DNA of 64,000 nt from Hymenobacter arizonensis (GCF_900115775.1 NZ_FOXS01000005.1:434001-498000), one strand, 5' to 3'; positions 32,644-40,526 are shown, numbered from the stretch's first letter. The notes: generated by a model not told the origin, from the letters alone. A program made the numbers and translations.

Positions 32644-33393
32644 ATGAACACCTCCAAATCTCTTCTTACTGTGCTGATGGCCTTCGTGCTGTTGTTTAGT
32701 TCCTGCGCATCGTCGCGGCAAACCGGCACTACTACGCAACCTGACCTCTCCACTAACAACGGAACCGGCGCCCGCAAAGAGGGCATGAGCAAAACCACCA
32801 AAGGCGGCCTCATCGGGGCTGGTACCGGCGCTGCCGCCGGCGCTATCCTGGGCCGCGTTATCGGCGGAGGCCGGGGCACGGCCATTGGCGCTATCGTAGG
32901 CGCTGCTGCTGGTGGTACCACCGGTGCCATCATTGGCCGCAAAATGGACAAAGCTGCCGAAGACCTGCAGCGCGACATGAAAAACGCCCGCGTAGAGCGC
33001 GTAGGCGAGGGCATCAAAATCACCTTCGATTCGGGCATCTTGTTCGATTCTAACTCGGCCAGCCTGCGTGCAGCTTCGGAGTCGGATATCACCAAAATGG
33101 CCGCCGTGCTGCAGAAGTACCCCGACACCAACGTGCTGATTGAAGGCCACACCGACAACACGGGTTCCGACGCCATCAACCAGCCGCTGTCGGAGCGCCG
33201 GGCCCAGGCCGTCGCCAGCTCGGCCATCAACAAAGGCGTGGCTTCCAGCCGCATCACCACCCAGGGCTATGGCTCGTCGCAGCCCGTAGCCGACAACTCT
33301 ACTGTCGAAGGCAAGCAGGCCAACCGTCGCGTTGAGGTTGCCATCTACGCCAACGAAAAAATGAAGAAAGCTGCCGAAGACGGCCGCTTGTAA
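32644..33393 (+). CDS. OmpA family lipoprotein with glycine zipper (paralogue 1)
   Basis: 249-aa lipoprotein (lipobox VLLFSSC, Cys about residue 21). After a short Thr/Asn-rich linker comes a glycine-zipper segment at about 50-100 (KGGLIGAGTGAAAGAILGRV, TAIGAIVGAAAGGTTGAIIG). An OmpA-like domain follows from about 120: GILFDSNSASLRAASESD, NVLIEGHTDNTGSDAINQ, PLSERRAQAVASSAINKG, TTQGYGSSQPVADNS and NRRVEVAIYANEKMKKAA. Glycine zippers insert in or perforate membranes and the OmpA domain binds peptidoglycan, so it is likely an envelope-tethering protein. It is the first of a cluster with 33595-33885 and 34108-34824. Its third positions are mostly G/C, unlike paralogue 2. Confidence 0.9.
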   Translation: MNTSKSLLTVLMAFVLLFSSCASSRQTGTTTQPDLSTNNGTGARKEGMSKTTKGGLIGAGTGAAAGAILGRVIGGGRGTAIGAIVGAAAGGTTGAIIGRKMDKAAEDLQRDMKNARVERVGEGIKITFDSGILFDSNSASLRAASESDITKMAAVLQKYPDTNVLIEGHTDNTGSDAINQPLSERRAQAVASSAINKGVASSRITTQGYGSSQPVADNSTVEGKQANRRVEVAIYANEKMKKAAEDGRL

Positions 33394-33461
33394 GCTGAAC
33401 GCTTGGTCTGGCCGCCTGCTGCGCTGTGCAGCTGTGAAGGGCCCGACAAAGCAATTGAAAA

Positions 33462-33489
33462 AGGCCGCCTCGTTAGGCGGCTTTTTTTT
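33462..33489 (+). terminator. rho-independent terminator
   Basis: Stem GCCGCCT / AGGCGGC (33464-33470 / 33475-33481) with a 4-nt loop and T8 tail; A-run on the other side. Confidence 0.85.
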
Positions 33490-33594
33490 ATGTCATCGGC
33501 ACGCTAATGGCCAACAGGCCAGGTAAGACCTAAAACCACCGGCGAGGTGCCTGCGTTTAATCTGGGTGTTTCTCACCCTTAATTTGTAATCGTC

Positions 33595-33885
33595 ATGAAA
33601 AATCTCAAGATATTTTTCCTGTTGGTGTTTTCCTTCATTTTGCTGGCCGGTTCGGCTGCCCAAGCCCAAACGGAGCCTACCCCCAAGAAAGGCTGGAGCA
33701 ATAAAGCCAAAGGGGCTGCCGTGGGCGGTGGTGCCGGTGCCGTAACTGGCGCCGTTATTGGCGGGGGCAAAGGGGCCATCATTGGCGGGGCAGCCGGCGC
33801 GGTGGGCGGCGGCATCCTGGGCCGCAAGCGCGACAAGAAGAGAGACCCGGCCCGGTACAATGAGTACCGCAATAAAAAGAAGTAG
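33595..33885 (+). CDS. small exported glycine-zipper protein
   Basis: 96-aa protein. A signal peptide (MKNLKIFFLLVFSFILLAGS, cleaved after AAQAQ) is followed by the linker TEPTPKKGWSNKAKG. The glycine-zipper stretch is AAVGGGAGAVTGAVIGGGKG, then AIIGGAAGAVGGGILGRK, and the tail is strongly basic (RDKKRDPARYNEYRNKKK). The zipper resembles those of the two flanking OmpA proteins, but the OmpA domain is absent. It may be a membrane-inserting partner of those proteins or a shortened paralogue. The frame is intact with its own terminator, so it is a real gene rather than debris. A TAATTTG sequence at 33580-33586 is a possible -7 element. Confidence 0.82.
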   Translation: MKNLKIFFLLVFSFILLAGSAAQAQTEPTPKKGWSNKAKGAAVGGGAGAVTGAVIGGGKGAIIGGAAGAVGGGILGRKRDKKRDPARYNEYRNKKK

Positions 33886-33916
33886 ATTCATAGTCCGAAC
33901 GCTTTCGGCTGAATAA

Positions 33917-33954
33917 TAAAAACGGCCCTTCCTGCACGGTAGGGCCGTTTTTTT
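33917..33954 (+). terminator. rho-independent terminator
   Basis: Perfect 9-bp stem AACGGCCCT / AGGGCCGTT (33921-33929 / 33941-33949), A-run before and T-run after, 35 nt behind the small zipper gene. Confidence 0.92.
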
Positions 33955-34107
33955 GCTTTATCGAGCCAGGGGTGGCGTTTGACGAGTTAGAGACTTCGTT
34001 CAACTTACGGAGTTTGGCAAGGTGGTTGCAAATGGCGTACTTGCCGGCCCGTTGCATATGCTGCGGATTCAATCTGGCTAACCCCTATTTCCAAATCTCT
34101 TTCAATC

Positions 34108-34824
34108 ATGAAATTCTTTCGTTCGTCAATCACTTTTATGTTGGCTTTGCTGCTGTTGGTGAGCTCCTTCGCGCAGGCCCAAACTTCTACCGTATCGACT
34201 GATAAGCCTGCTGGGATGAGCAAAACCCTCAAGGGTGGCATCATTGGTGGCCTGGGCGGTGCCGTAGCCGGTGGCGTTGCTGGTCGTTTGATTGGTGGCA
34301 AGTCGGGCACTGCCAAAGGTGCCATCATTGGTGCTGCCGTGGGCGGTACGGCTGGTGCCCTCATCGGCCGCAAAATGGACAAAGCTGCTGCTGAGCTGCG
34401 TCGCGACCTTGAAGGTGCTACCGTAGAGCGCGTAGGTGAAGGCATCAAAATCACTTTTGCTTCGGGCATCTTGTTCAACACCAACTCGGCTGCGCTGACG
34501 CCTTCTGCTGCTGGCAACATCGACCAACTGGCGGCTACGCTGAAGAAGTACGCCGACACCAACGCGGTAATTGAAGGCCACACCGACAGCTCCGGTTCGG
34601 ATGCCATCAACCAGCCCCTGTCCGAGCGTCGCGCCCGCGCCGTTGCCAACGAAATCACTGCTCAGGGTGTCGACAATGCCCGCATCACGGCCACTGGCTA
34701 TGGTTCGAGCCAGCCTGTAGCCGACAACACCACCGCTGCCGGCAAGTCTGCCAACCGTCGTGTGGAAATCGCAATTTTCGCCAACGAAAAAATGCAGAAA
34801 GCCGCCAAGCGTGGCCAACTGTAA
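34108..34824 (+). CDS. OmpA family protein with glycine zipper (paralogue 2)
   Basis: 238-aa protein closely related to the one at 32644. Shared stretches include GIIGGLGGAVAGGVAGRLIG, IGRKMDKAAAELRRDLEGA, VERVGEGIKITFASGILF, EGHTDSSGSDAINQPLSERR and GYGSSQPVADNTTAAGKSAN, then NRRVEIAIFANEKMQKAA. Unlike paralogue 1 it has a cleavable signal peptide (LLLVSSFAQAQ) with no lipobox Cys, so it should be soluble in the periplasm or zipper-inserted rather than lipidated. It uses many more T-ending codons (GCT, GGT) than its neighbours, which may reflect high expression. Probably binds peptidoglycan through the OmpA domain. Confidence 0.9.
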   Translation: MKFFRSSITFMLALLLLVSSFAQAQTSTVSTDKPAGMSKTLKGGIIGGLGGAVAGGVAGRLIGGKSGTAKGAIIGAAVGGTAGALIGRKMDKAAAELRRDLEGATVERVGEGIKITFASGILFNTNSAALTPSAAGNIDQLAATLKKYADTNAVIEGHTDSSGSDAINQPLSERRARAVANEITAQGVDNARITATGYGSSQPVADNTTAAGKSANRRVEIAIFANEKMQKAAKRGQL

Positions 34825-34855
34825 GCTGTCTGAACCGCGGATTGGTCGGATTCCA

Positions 34856-34963
34856 CGGATTTTGTGGACGATTAATCGACGGGTCTAGTCGACAGTATTA
34901 TTGAATAGAAAAAGCCGCCCGCTTGGGCGGCTTTTTCCGTTTAAGTATTGTCCACAAAATCCG
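34856..34963. repeat. 14-bp perfect inverted repeat around a terminator
   Basis: CGGATTTTGTGGAC (34856-34869) and GTCCACAAAATCCG (34950-34963) are exact inverse copies, 80 nt apart, enclosing the terminator at 34911-34936. Both arms continue into related ATCCG(A)C(T/C)AATCCG-type sequence (TTGGTCGGATTCCACGG on the left, ACTAATCCGTG on the right). This suggests two inward-facing copies of a small repeat. The right copy runs into the GTG start of the next gene. Confidence 0.8.
34911..34936 (+). terminator. rho-independent terminator
   Basis: Perfect stem AAGCCGCCC / GGGCGGCTT (34912-34920 / 34925-34933), 4-nt loop, T5 tail. It ends the paralogue 2 transcript. Confidence 0.9.
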
Positions 34964-34971
34964 ACTAATCC

Positions 34972-35751
34972 GTGCCATTCGATAAATTTGCGGTTCATAA
35001 AGACTCGCCCGCCGCCGAAAAAGCCTGGGCCGACCATGAGATTCTCAACGCGTTTTATGGGCCGGTGCCCAAAGCTCCGCGGCGCACGCCCATGCGCGAG
35101 CTAATTTCCACCATTCTCTCGCACCGCACCACCCACGCCGACGAAGAGCTGGCCTACGACCGCATGCTGGAAGCTTTCGGCGACTGGCCGGGTGTGCTGG
35201 CCGCGCCCACGCCCGACTTGGCCCACGCCATTCGCACCACGCGCTGGCCCGACACGCAGGCGCCGCGCATTCAGGAGGTGCTGCGCCGCATTCAGGCCGA
35301 AACCGGGGGCAGCTTTACCCTGGACTTTCTGGCCGACTGGCCCGTGGAGCGCGGCATGGCTTGGCTGACCGACATGCCCGGCATCGGCCTGAAAACCGCC
35401 TCGCTGCTCTTGCTCTTCAACTACCGCAAGCCGGTGCTGCCCGTCGATGCGCACGTGCACCGGGTGGCACAGCGCGTGGGCTTTCTGGGGCCCAAAGTGT
35501 CGGTAGAAAAAGCGCACAGCGTGCTGCTGGCCCTGCTGCCACCCGATGCCGAAGCCTTGTTCAACTTCCACAAGCACAACTATTGGCACGGGCAGCAGAT
35601 TTGCTTTTTCCTGCGTCCAAACTGCCCACGCTGCCCCTTAAAGGGCTTCTGCAATTACTACCAAGAGCACTACGGCGAAGCCACGCCCGAAGCGCTGGCG
35701 GCCACGCCTACCCAATGGGATTCCAATGCGTGGGGCAAGCTGCCCCATTAA
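34972..35751 (+). CDS. endonuclease III-like HhH-GPD DNA glycosylase
   Basis: 259-aa base-excision-repair protein. The helix-hairpin-helix is MPGIGLKTASLLLLF (about 140-155) and the catalytic Asp is in LPVDAHVHRV (about residue 163). The C-terminal iron-sulfur motif is complete: IC, then NCPRC and FC (C-x6-8-C-x2-C-x5-C type). It probably removes oxidised pyrimidines or similar damage. The GTG at 34972 is the only start that keeps the N-terminal helices; the next in-frame Met is at residue 41, inside the fold. That GTG lies at the edge of a repeat sequence, so the upstream expression signals are unusual. Convergent with the small lipoprotein gene (11-nt gap). Confidence 0.87.
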   Translation: MPFDKFAVHKDSPAAEKAWADHEILNAFYGPVPKAPRRTPMRELISTILSHRTTHADEELAYDRMLEAFGDWPGVLAAPTPDLAHAIRTTRWPDTQAPRIQEVLRRIQAETGGSFTLDFLADWPVERGMAWLTDMPGIGLKTASLLLLFNYRKPVLPVDAHVHRVAQRVGFLGPKVSVEKAHSVLLALLPPDAEALFNFHKHNYWHGQQICFFLRPNCPRCPLKGFCNYYQEHYGEATPEALAATPTQWDSNAWGKLPH

Positions 35752-35762
35752 AGCACAGGTCG

Positions 35763-36254
35763 CTAGCGCAGGGCTTGAATATTCGTGCGAAGGCTATCCG
35801 TGAAGGCGTGGAGGTAGGACGGGATGTTGCTTTTTTGGGTATCAATCAGCCAAAAGTGGCGAGTACCGGCTTGGCGCACTTCTACATAATAGCCGCCCCA
35901 GTCGCCTGCGTCTGGCTGGCCGATAACGTTGGCACGCTCGAGTAGCAGTTGCGGCGGTACTTGCTGCATTAGGCCATGAACCCGGCGAAAATTGGCGGCG
36001 CTACGCGCTAGGTATTGGCCTTTATAAGGGGCAGCGGCGGATGGATACCGGTCGTTTATGTCTTCAGCCAACGTTTGCTTGGCCAGGTCGAGCCGAAAAA
36101 TCCGAATGCAGTTTGGGCCGTAGCATTCTCCGTAGAAACTGCCAAATACCAAGGTATTGTCCAGCGCTGGCGTGGCGGTCTCTTTCTGGCAGGCCGTGAG
36201 CGTGCTAATTATTGCTAGAAGAAGAATAGCCAGCGGAGTGAGGAGTCTGGACAT
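35763..36254 (-). CDS. small lipoprotein, unknown
   Basis: 163-aa lipoprotein. The N-terminus MSRLLTPLAILLLAIISTLT is followed by AC, with the lipidation Cys at residue 22. The mature part starts with a short linker, then VFGSFYGECYGPNCIRIFRL, with two Cys that might form a disulfide, and further LLERANVIGQPDAGDWGGYY. I recognise no named family. Similar short lipoproteins with an FGxxxGxCxGxxC start are seen in Cytophagales. Probably faces the periplasm. Convergent with the glycosylase gene and divergent from the radical SAM gene. Confidence 0.75.
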   Translation of the reverse strand: MSRLLTPLAILLLAIISTLTACQKETATPALDNTLVFGSFYGECYGPNCIRIFRLDLAKQTLAEDINDRYPSAAAPYKGQYLARSAANFRRVHGLMQQVPPQLLLERANVIGQPDAGDWGGYYVEVRQAGTRHFWLIDTQKSNIPSYLHAFTDSLRTNIQALR

Positions 36255-36372
36255 AAGCGCGGCGGATAATTATTGAATGGCAACACTACCTTGACCGGCT
36301 GCCGTTACGTTTGGTTGCATCATCCAGTTGGCCCGTTGAAGCGGGGTGCCCGGCCGTACCTTTAGCCCACTT

Positions 36373-37356
36373 ATGCGCCTCGTCAAGCACCCCGTACTCT
36401 GCAATTACTACGTCACTTATCGCTGCAATGCGAAGTGCGCATTCTGCGATATCTGGGAGAAGCCCTCGCCCTATATCACGCTGGAGGATGTGACGCAGAA
36501 TCTGCGCGACCTTAAGCGCCTGGGCGTGTCGGTGATTGACTTTACGGGAGGCGAGCCGCTGCTGCACCGCCAGCTGCCCGAGTTTCTGGGGCTGGCCCGC
36601 CAAATGGGCTTCATCACCACCGTGACTACTAACGGCCTGCTGTATCCCAAAAATGCTGAGAAGCTGCGCGGCTTGGTTGACATGCTGCACTTCTCGCTTG
36701 ACTCGGCCGACCGCGCCACCCACGACCTGGGCCGGGGAGTGGCCTGCTACGATTTCGTGCTCGAAAGTATCCGCGTGGCCAAGGCGCTGGGCGAACGGCC
36801 AGATATCCTCTTCACCGTTTTCCGCAAGAATCTGGCAGATTTGGAAGCCGTGTACCGCGACATCGCCCAGCCCAACGGCCTGGTGCTGATTCTCAACCCC
36901 GCCTTCGAGTACGGCGACGTGGAAACCGGCGAGCAACTCACGCCCGAAGAGTTAGACTACCTCTCGGCCTTCGGCAAGCGCAAGGGCGTTTATCTGAATG
37001 AAGCCTTTATCCAGCTGCGGCGCGACGGAGGTAACCACATTGCCGCGCCCGTGTGCCGGGCTGCCAGCACCACACTGGTTATCTCGCCCAGCAATGAGTT
37101 GGTGTTGCCCTGCTATCATCTTGGCGAACAGAAGTTTCCCATTGAGGGTGGGTTGTTTGAGCTATACAATGCGCCGGAAACGCAGCGGCTGGCAGCGCTG
37201 GAGGGCCGCTTGCCCGCCTGCGAGGGCTGCACGATTAACTGCTACATGCAGCCCAGCTTCGCGGTGGAGACCAGCAAGTATTTCTGGCAGGCGCTGCCCA
37301 GCACGCTGAAATACAACTGGGAGAAAGGCACCTGGAAGCGGTTATTAAAGGCTTAA
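36373..37356 (+). CDS. radical SAM protein (SPASM-like tail)
   Basis: 327-aa enzyme with the radical-SAM cluster motif CNAKCAFC (C18, C22, C25), the GGEP motif in DFTGGEPLLH, and later family stretches (TVTTNGLL, LHFSLDSADRATHD). The C-terminus has further cysteines (PVCRAAST, VLPCYHLGE and ACEGCTINCYMQPSF), consistent with an auxiliary cluster as in SPASM or HpnH-like proteins. It generates a 5'-deoxyadenosyl radical; the substrate is unknown. The ATG at 36373 was preferred over the GTG at 36346. No maturation-peptide gene is visible nearby, so a role in cofactor or lipid modification is as likely as peptide maturation. Followed by a nested palindrome. Confidence 0.88.
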   Translation: MRLVKHPVLCNYYVTYRCNAKCAFCDIWEKPSPYITLEDVTQNLRDLKRLGVSVIDFTGGEPLLHRQLPEFLGLARQMGFITTVTTNGLLYPKNAEKLRGLVDMLHFSLDSADRATHDLGRGVACYDFVLESIRVAKALGERPDILFTVFRKNLADLEAVYRDIAQPNGLVLILNPAFEYGDVETGEQLTPEELDYLSAFGKRKGVYLNEAFIQLRRDGGNHIAAPVCRAASTTLVISPSNELVLPCYHLGEQKFPIEGGLFELYNAPETQRLAALEGRLPACEGCTINCYMQPSFAVETSKYFWQALPSTLKYNWEKGTWKRLLKA

Positions 37357-37377
37357 CGAGGGCATTGTAATTCAAAA

Positions 37378-37590
37378 GAACGTCATGCTGAGCGCAGCCG
37401 AACCGAAGGTCGCCGTAGGCAAGCCTCTCTACCGCGCCGGCTGTCATGCTGAGCCTGCGAAGCATCTTATCAGGCTAGAACTAATCATTCAGCGGTGACA
37501 AGATGCTTCGCAGGCTCAGCATGACAGACGATTGGCATCTAGTGTAGAAGAGGCGAGCGAGAGGCTTTGGCTGCGCTCAGCATGACGTTC
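37378..37590. repeat. dispersed palindromic repeat, copy 2 (outer)
   Basis: Outer arms GAACGTCATGCTGAGCGCAG plus CC (37378-37399) and the exact inverse at 37569-37590: 22 bp perfect. Further inside, AAGCCTCTC (37421-37429) pairs with GAGAGGCTT (37559-37567). The arms carry the same GTCATGCTGAGC core as the other copies. A second complete palindrome lies between them. Confidence 0.9.
37441..37527. repeat. dispersed palindromic repeat, copy 3 (inner, nested)
   Basis: 28-bp perfect arms (37441-37468 and 37500-37527; the left begins CTGTCATGCTGAGCCTGCGA) with a 31-nt loop, lying inside the loop of the outer palindrome. The arms share the first 12 bases of the core with the outer copy, then differ (CTGCGAAGCATCTT against GCAGCCGAA). 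Confidence 0.92.
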
Positions 37591-37593
37591 TTT

Positions 37594-37628
37594 TGCTCAC
37601 TGCTCACTGCTCACTGCTCACTGCTCAC
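37594..37628. repeat. tandem heptamer TGCTCAC x5
   Basis: Five exact head-to-tail copies of TGCTCAC, beginning 4 nt after the outer palindrome and ending 16 nt before the carbonic anhydrase ATG. Copy number could vary by slippage and alter spacing in the 5' leader. Confidence 0.92.
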
Positions 37629-37644
37629 TGTTATTAAAAAAACT

Positions 37645-38157
37645 ATGCCCGCACTAATTCTTTCCGTTCACGGCATTCACCCCGAAATTCCCGCCGACTG
37701 CTTTATTGCTGAAAACGCCACAATCGTAGGCGACGTGGTACTGGGCAGGGGCTGCACCGTCTGGTTCACCGCTGTGATTCGCGGCGATGTGCACCGCATC
37801 CGCATCGGCGAGGAAACCAACATTCAGGACGGGGCGGTGCTGCACTGCACCTACCAGAAGGCGCCGCTCACCATCGGCAGCCGCGTGAGCATTGGGCACC
37901 GGGCTCTGGTACACGGCTGCACCGTGGAAGACGATGTTCTCATTGGCATGGGGGCCATTGTGATGGACCACGCCGTGGTAGGCAGCGGCTGCATCATCGC
38001 GGCCGGGGCCGTGGTGCTGGAAAACTTCGTGTGCGAGCCAGGCTACCTCTACGCCGGCGTGCCCGCCAAAAAAATTAAGCCTGTGACGGACGAGCAGCGC
38101 GAAGGGTTGAAGCGCACCGCAGTCAATTACCAGACCTACGCCAGCTGGTTTCGATAA
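37645..38157 (+). CDS. gamma-carbonic anhydrase family protein
   Basis: 170-aa left-handed beta-helix protein of the gamma-CA/YrdA/PaaY family. Hexapeptide repeats run from residue 25 to 140: NATIVGDVVLGRGCTVWFTA, VIRGDVHRIRIGEETNIQDG, TIGSRVSIGHRALVHGCTVE, VLIGMGAIVMDHAVVGSGCI. The zinc-ligand histidines are visible in LHCTY, IGHRALVHGC and the following helix turn region. Trimers bind zinc; carbonic anhydrase activity is proven for only some members. The start at 37645 (MPALILSVHG) follows directly after the heptamer tract; an open frame upstream runs through repeat DNA and is not coding. Confidence 0.9.
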   Translation: MPALILSVHGIHPEIPADCFIAENATIVGDVVLGRGCTVWFTAVIRGDVHRIRIGEETNIQDGAVLHCTYQKAPLTIGSRVSIGHRALVHGCTVEDDVLIGMGAIVMDHAVVGSGCIIAAGAVVLENFVCEPGYLYAGVPAKKIKPVTDEQREGLKRTAVNYQTYASWFR

Positions 38158-38467
38158 GAACCTAGGCTTGACTTTTCATGATTCTGTTACCGGTGCCCCC
38201 GCGGTGTGTGCAACGCAGAAGAATTGACTGCTCTTTTAAGTTTTTGAAAAGTCCGTTAAAAATGCTGTTTTACTACGCTTGGAATGTGGATTCAGCTTTT
38301 TAGACTCCCAATCCAAGTAGTCAGAAAGCCTATTATTAGCACATAACGGATTGCCAAGACTAATCAGGCAGCGTTGCTTAGCAGCAATTACTACCCATAG
38401 CGGTGTTGATAACCCTATTAGTAAACGGGAGCTTCACTAGACGCTGGTATTTTCTTCCATTGAATTC
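38158..38467. other. intergenic region, no gene seen
   Basis: 310 bases, rather AT-rich from 38230 to 38420, between the carbonic anhydrase and the TM2-type gene. No terminator-quality hairpin or clear promoter box was found. Confidence 0.4.
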
Positions 38468-39112
38468 ATGGCCAACTTCTACCGCACGCTCTGTGCCTTT
38501 CTTTTCCTTGATCTTATTAATAGCTGCCAGCGCGCTAGCTATCAATTTCAGGCAGGGGCTGCGGTAGCGCAAGCGACAGTAGAAGGGCCGAAAGCAACGG
38601 CCATTACCGCAGGCCCTATGTCTGTAACCGAGAAGATGGTCGCGTCGTCACGCACAAAAACGCTGCTCCTACATTCCCGTAGACGGCCCGCTACCAAGGC
38701 CCGGCGTGCCGCAGCTGCGGTTTTAATCCCCATGCCAATGCTATTTGTCACACAGCACGTAGTGATTGGCAAGCGCCTAGCAAAGGCGGCAAGTCCGCTG
38801 GAACCCGACCCACCAGTACGCTATGCGCGCAAAGGTGTAGCGTTTGCACTAGCTGTGGTGTTAGGCTTTTTCGGAGCCCATTTATTTTACCTCGGCGACA
38901 ATAGGCGGGCACTTTGGTATTTGCTTATCACGCTGGCTGGTCTTGCCCTAGCGGCCCTGGCCATTCCCATTGGCAACCTAGCCGTGTTCGGTGGCGGTTT
39001 GGGAGCGGCACTCGTAGCGGTTTTCTTTTTGCTACTAGGCGTTGGCGCAGTATTGAGCGTATACCTACGGGCCCTGATTGATGGAATGCACATCCTCAGG
39101 GAAGGTGTATAG
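38468..39112 (+). CDS. TM2-domain-like membrane lipoprotein
   Basis: 214-aa protein. The N-terminus MANFYRTLCAFLFLDLINSC has a lipobox-like LINSC, followed by QRASYQFQ, which recurs in related Cytophagales proteins. A low-complexity basic linker (residues 40-105) leads to two or three hydrophobic helices: FALAVVLGFFGAHLFYLGD, WYLLITLAGLALAALAIPIG and ALVAVFFLLLGVGAVLSVYL. The first of these, with GFFGAHLFYLG, is the TM2-domain signature (normally GxxGxHxFYxG). Function is unknown. The GC content looks lower than in the neighbouring genes. Confidence 0.75.
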   Translation: MANFYRTLCAFLFLDLINSCQRASYQFQAGAAVAQATVEGPKATAITAGPMSVTEKMVASSRTKTLLLHSRRRPATKARRAAAAVLIPMPMLFVTQHVVIGKRLAKAASPLEPDPPVRYARKGVAFALAVVLGFFGAHLFYLGDNRRALWYLLITLAGLALAALAIPIGNLAVFGGGLGAALVAVFFLLLGVGAVLSVYLRALIDGMHILREGV

Positions 39113-39191
39113 CTCGCTTCAAATAAGGCCTCTCAACTACCAGTATTCTGCACTCTCAGAAGCGGGTAGTCCCGTGGCAGCGCGGGCCGCC

Positions 39192-40526
39192 TTACAGCTC
39201 GTGGCCCAAGTCCCCGCGCGGCGCGGCGCGCTCTTCCACAGTAGTCACGCGCAGTTGCACCAGCTCCACGGCGCGGCGCGAGCGCTGCAGCACCCGGAAC
39301 TCGTAAGGGTCGAGCACGGCCACGTCGCCCACTTCCGGGATGCTGCCGTAGATAACGTTGAGCAGGCCGCCCACGGTTTCGTAGTCTTCGCCCTCGGGCA
39401 AGGGGAAGGGAAGGTACTCGTTGGCGTCGGAGATGGGAGTGGCGGGGTTCACCCGGTATTCCTCTTCGGTCACCTTCTCCACCACGGGCACTTCGTTGTC
39501 GTACTCGTCCTGGATTTCGCCCACGAGCTCTTCCATGATATCCTCAATGGTGACGATGCCCGACACGCCGCCGAACTCGTCGCTCACGATAGCCATCACA
39601 ATGTGCTTGCGCTGAAACTGGCGCAGCAGGCGGTTGATTTTCTTCGTTTCGGGCACGAAATAGGGCGGGCGCATGATGCGGGCCAGCTCCACGGGCTCCT
39701 GCCGGCTGATGATGGGCAGCAAGTCCTTCACGTTGAGCACGCCCACGATGTTGTCGATATTGCCCTCGTAAACGGGCATGCGCGAGTAGCCCTCGTTGAA
39801 CACGATGTCGAGAATCTGGTCGGCGGGGGCGTTCACGTCTAGGGCCGAGAGCTTGGTGCGGGGCACCATAATCTGCTTCACCATGCGGTCGTTGAACTGA
39901 AACACGTTCTCAATGAGCTCGTGCTCCGAGTCCTGAATCTCGCCGCTCTCCTTGCTTTGGTCGAGCAGCATGCGCAGCTCGTCGGAGGTGTGGGCGTCGC
40001 TGCCGTGCACCGAATTTACCCCAATCAGACGCAGCGTCATGCCCGAGAGCTTGTTGAGAACCCAGATAAAGGGAAAGCTCACTATATAAAATATGCGCAG
40101 CGGCAGGGCAATAGCGATGCTCAGAGCCTCAGGGCGCTGAATAGCCAGCATTTTGGGCGCCTGCTCGCCAATAACGATGTGCAGCACCGTGATGGTGGCA
40201 AACGAAGTGGGCAGCGCAATCTGGTGGGCCAACTCGTCCGTCACGTTTAGGCCGAGGGCATGAACAGCCGCCAGAATGATGGACGCCACCACGCTTTCGC
40301 CTATCCAACCCAAGGCCAGTGAGGCCAGCGTAATGCCCAGTTGCGAGGCCGACAAGTAAGCTTCCAGGTCCTGTAAGATGCTCAGGGTGAGCTTGGCAAG
40401 TCGGTTGCCCTCTTTGGCGCGCAGCTCTATCTGCGATATCCGCACTTTGACCAGCGCGAATTCGGCGGCCACGAAAAATCCGTTTACTAAAACAAGTAAA
40501 ACGGTGAATAATATTTTTAAACCCAT
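39192..40526 (-). CDS. CNNM/CorC-type (hemolysin family) transporter
   Basis: 444-aa membrane protein. The DUF21/CNNM transmembrane domain is at about 1-190 (VLVNGFFVAAEFALVKVRIS, ASLALGWIGESVVASIIL, LHIVIGEQAPKMLAIQRPE). A CBS pair follows at about 205-330 (VKQIMVPRTKLSALDVNAPA, YEGNIDNIVGVLNVKDLLP, IVSDEFGGVSGIVTIEDIME), then a CorC_HlyC domain at 345-430 (NEYLPFPLPEGEDYETVGGL). Family members handle Mg2+ (efflux) or other ions; the hemolysin name is historical. Length and order are normal and all motifs intact. Minus strand, divergent from dsbD across 258 bp. Confidence 0.92.
   Translation of the reverse strand: MGLKILFTVLLVLVNGFFVAAEFALVKVRISQIELRAKEGNRLAKLTLSILQDLEAYLSASQLGITLASLALGWIGESVVASIILAAVHALGLNVTDELAHQIALPTSFATITVLHIVIGEQAPKMLAIQRPEALSIAIALPLRIFYIVSFPFIWVLNKLSGMTLRLIGVNSVHGSDAHTSDELRMLLDQSKESGEIQDSEHELIENVFQFNDRMVKQIMVPRTKLSALDVNAPADQILDIVFNEGYSRMPVYEGNIDNIVGVLNVKDLLPIISRQEPVELARIMRPPYFVPETKKINRLLRQFQRKHIVMAIVSDEFGGVSGIVTIEDIMEELVGEIQDEYDNEVPVVEKVTEEEYRVNPATPISDANEYLPFPLPEGEDYETVGGLLNVIYGSIPEVGDVAVLDPYEFRVLQRSRRAVELVQLRVTTVEERAAPRGDLGHEL

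Noticed and set aside
36373..37356. Radical SAM gene considered as part of a modified-peptide cluster
   Set aside because: No precursor peptide, transporter or peptidase lies next to it; the neighbours are a small lipoprotein and a carbonic anhydrase.
37594..37628. Tandem heptamers considered as a CRISPR array
   Set aside because: The units are 7 nt and contiguous, with no spacers and no cas genes nearby.
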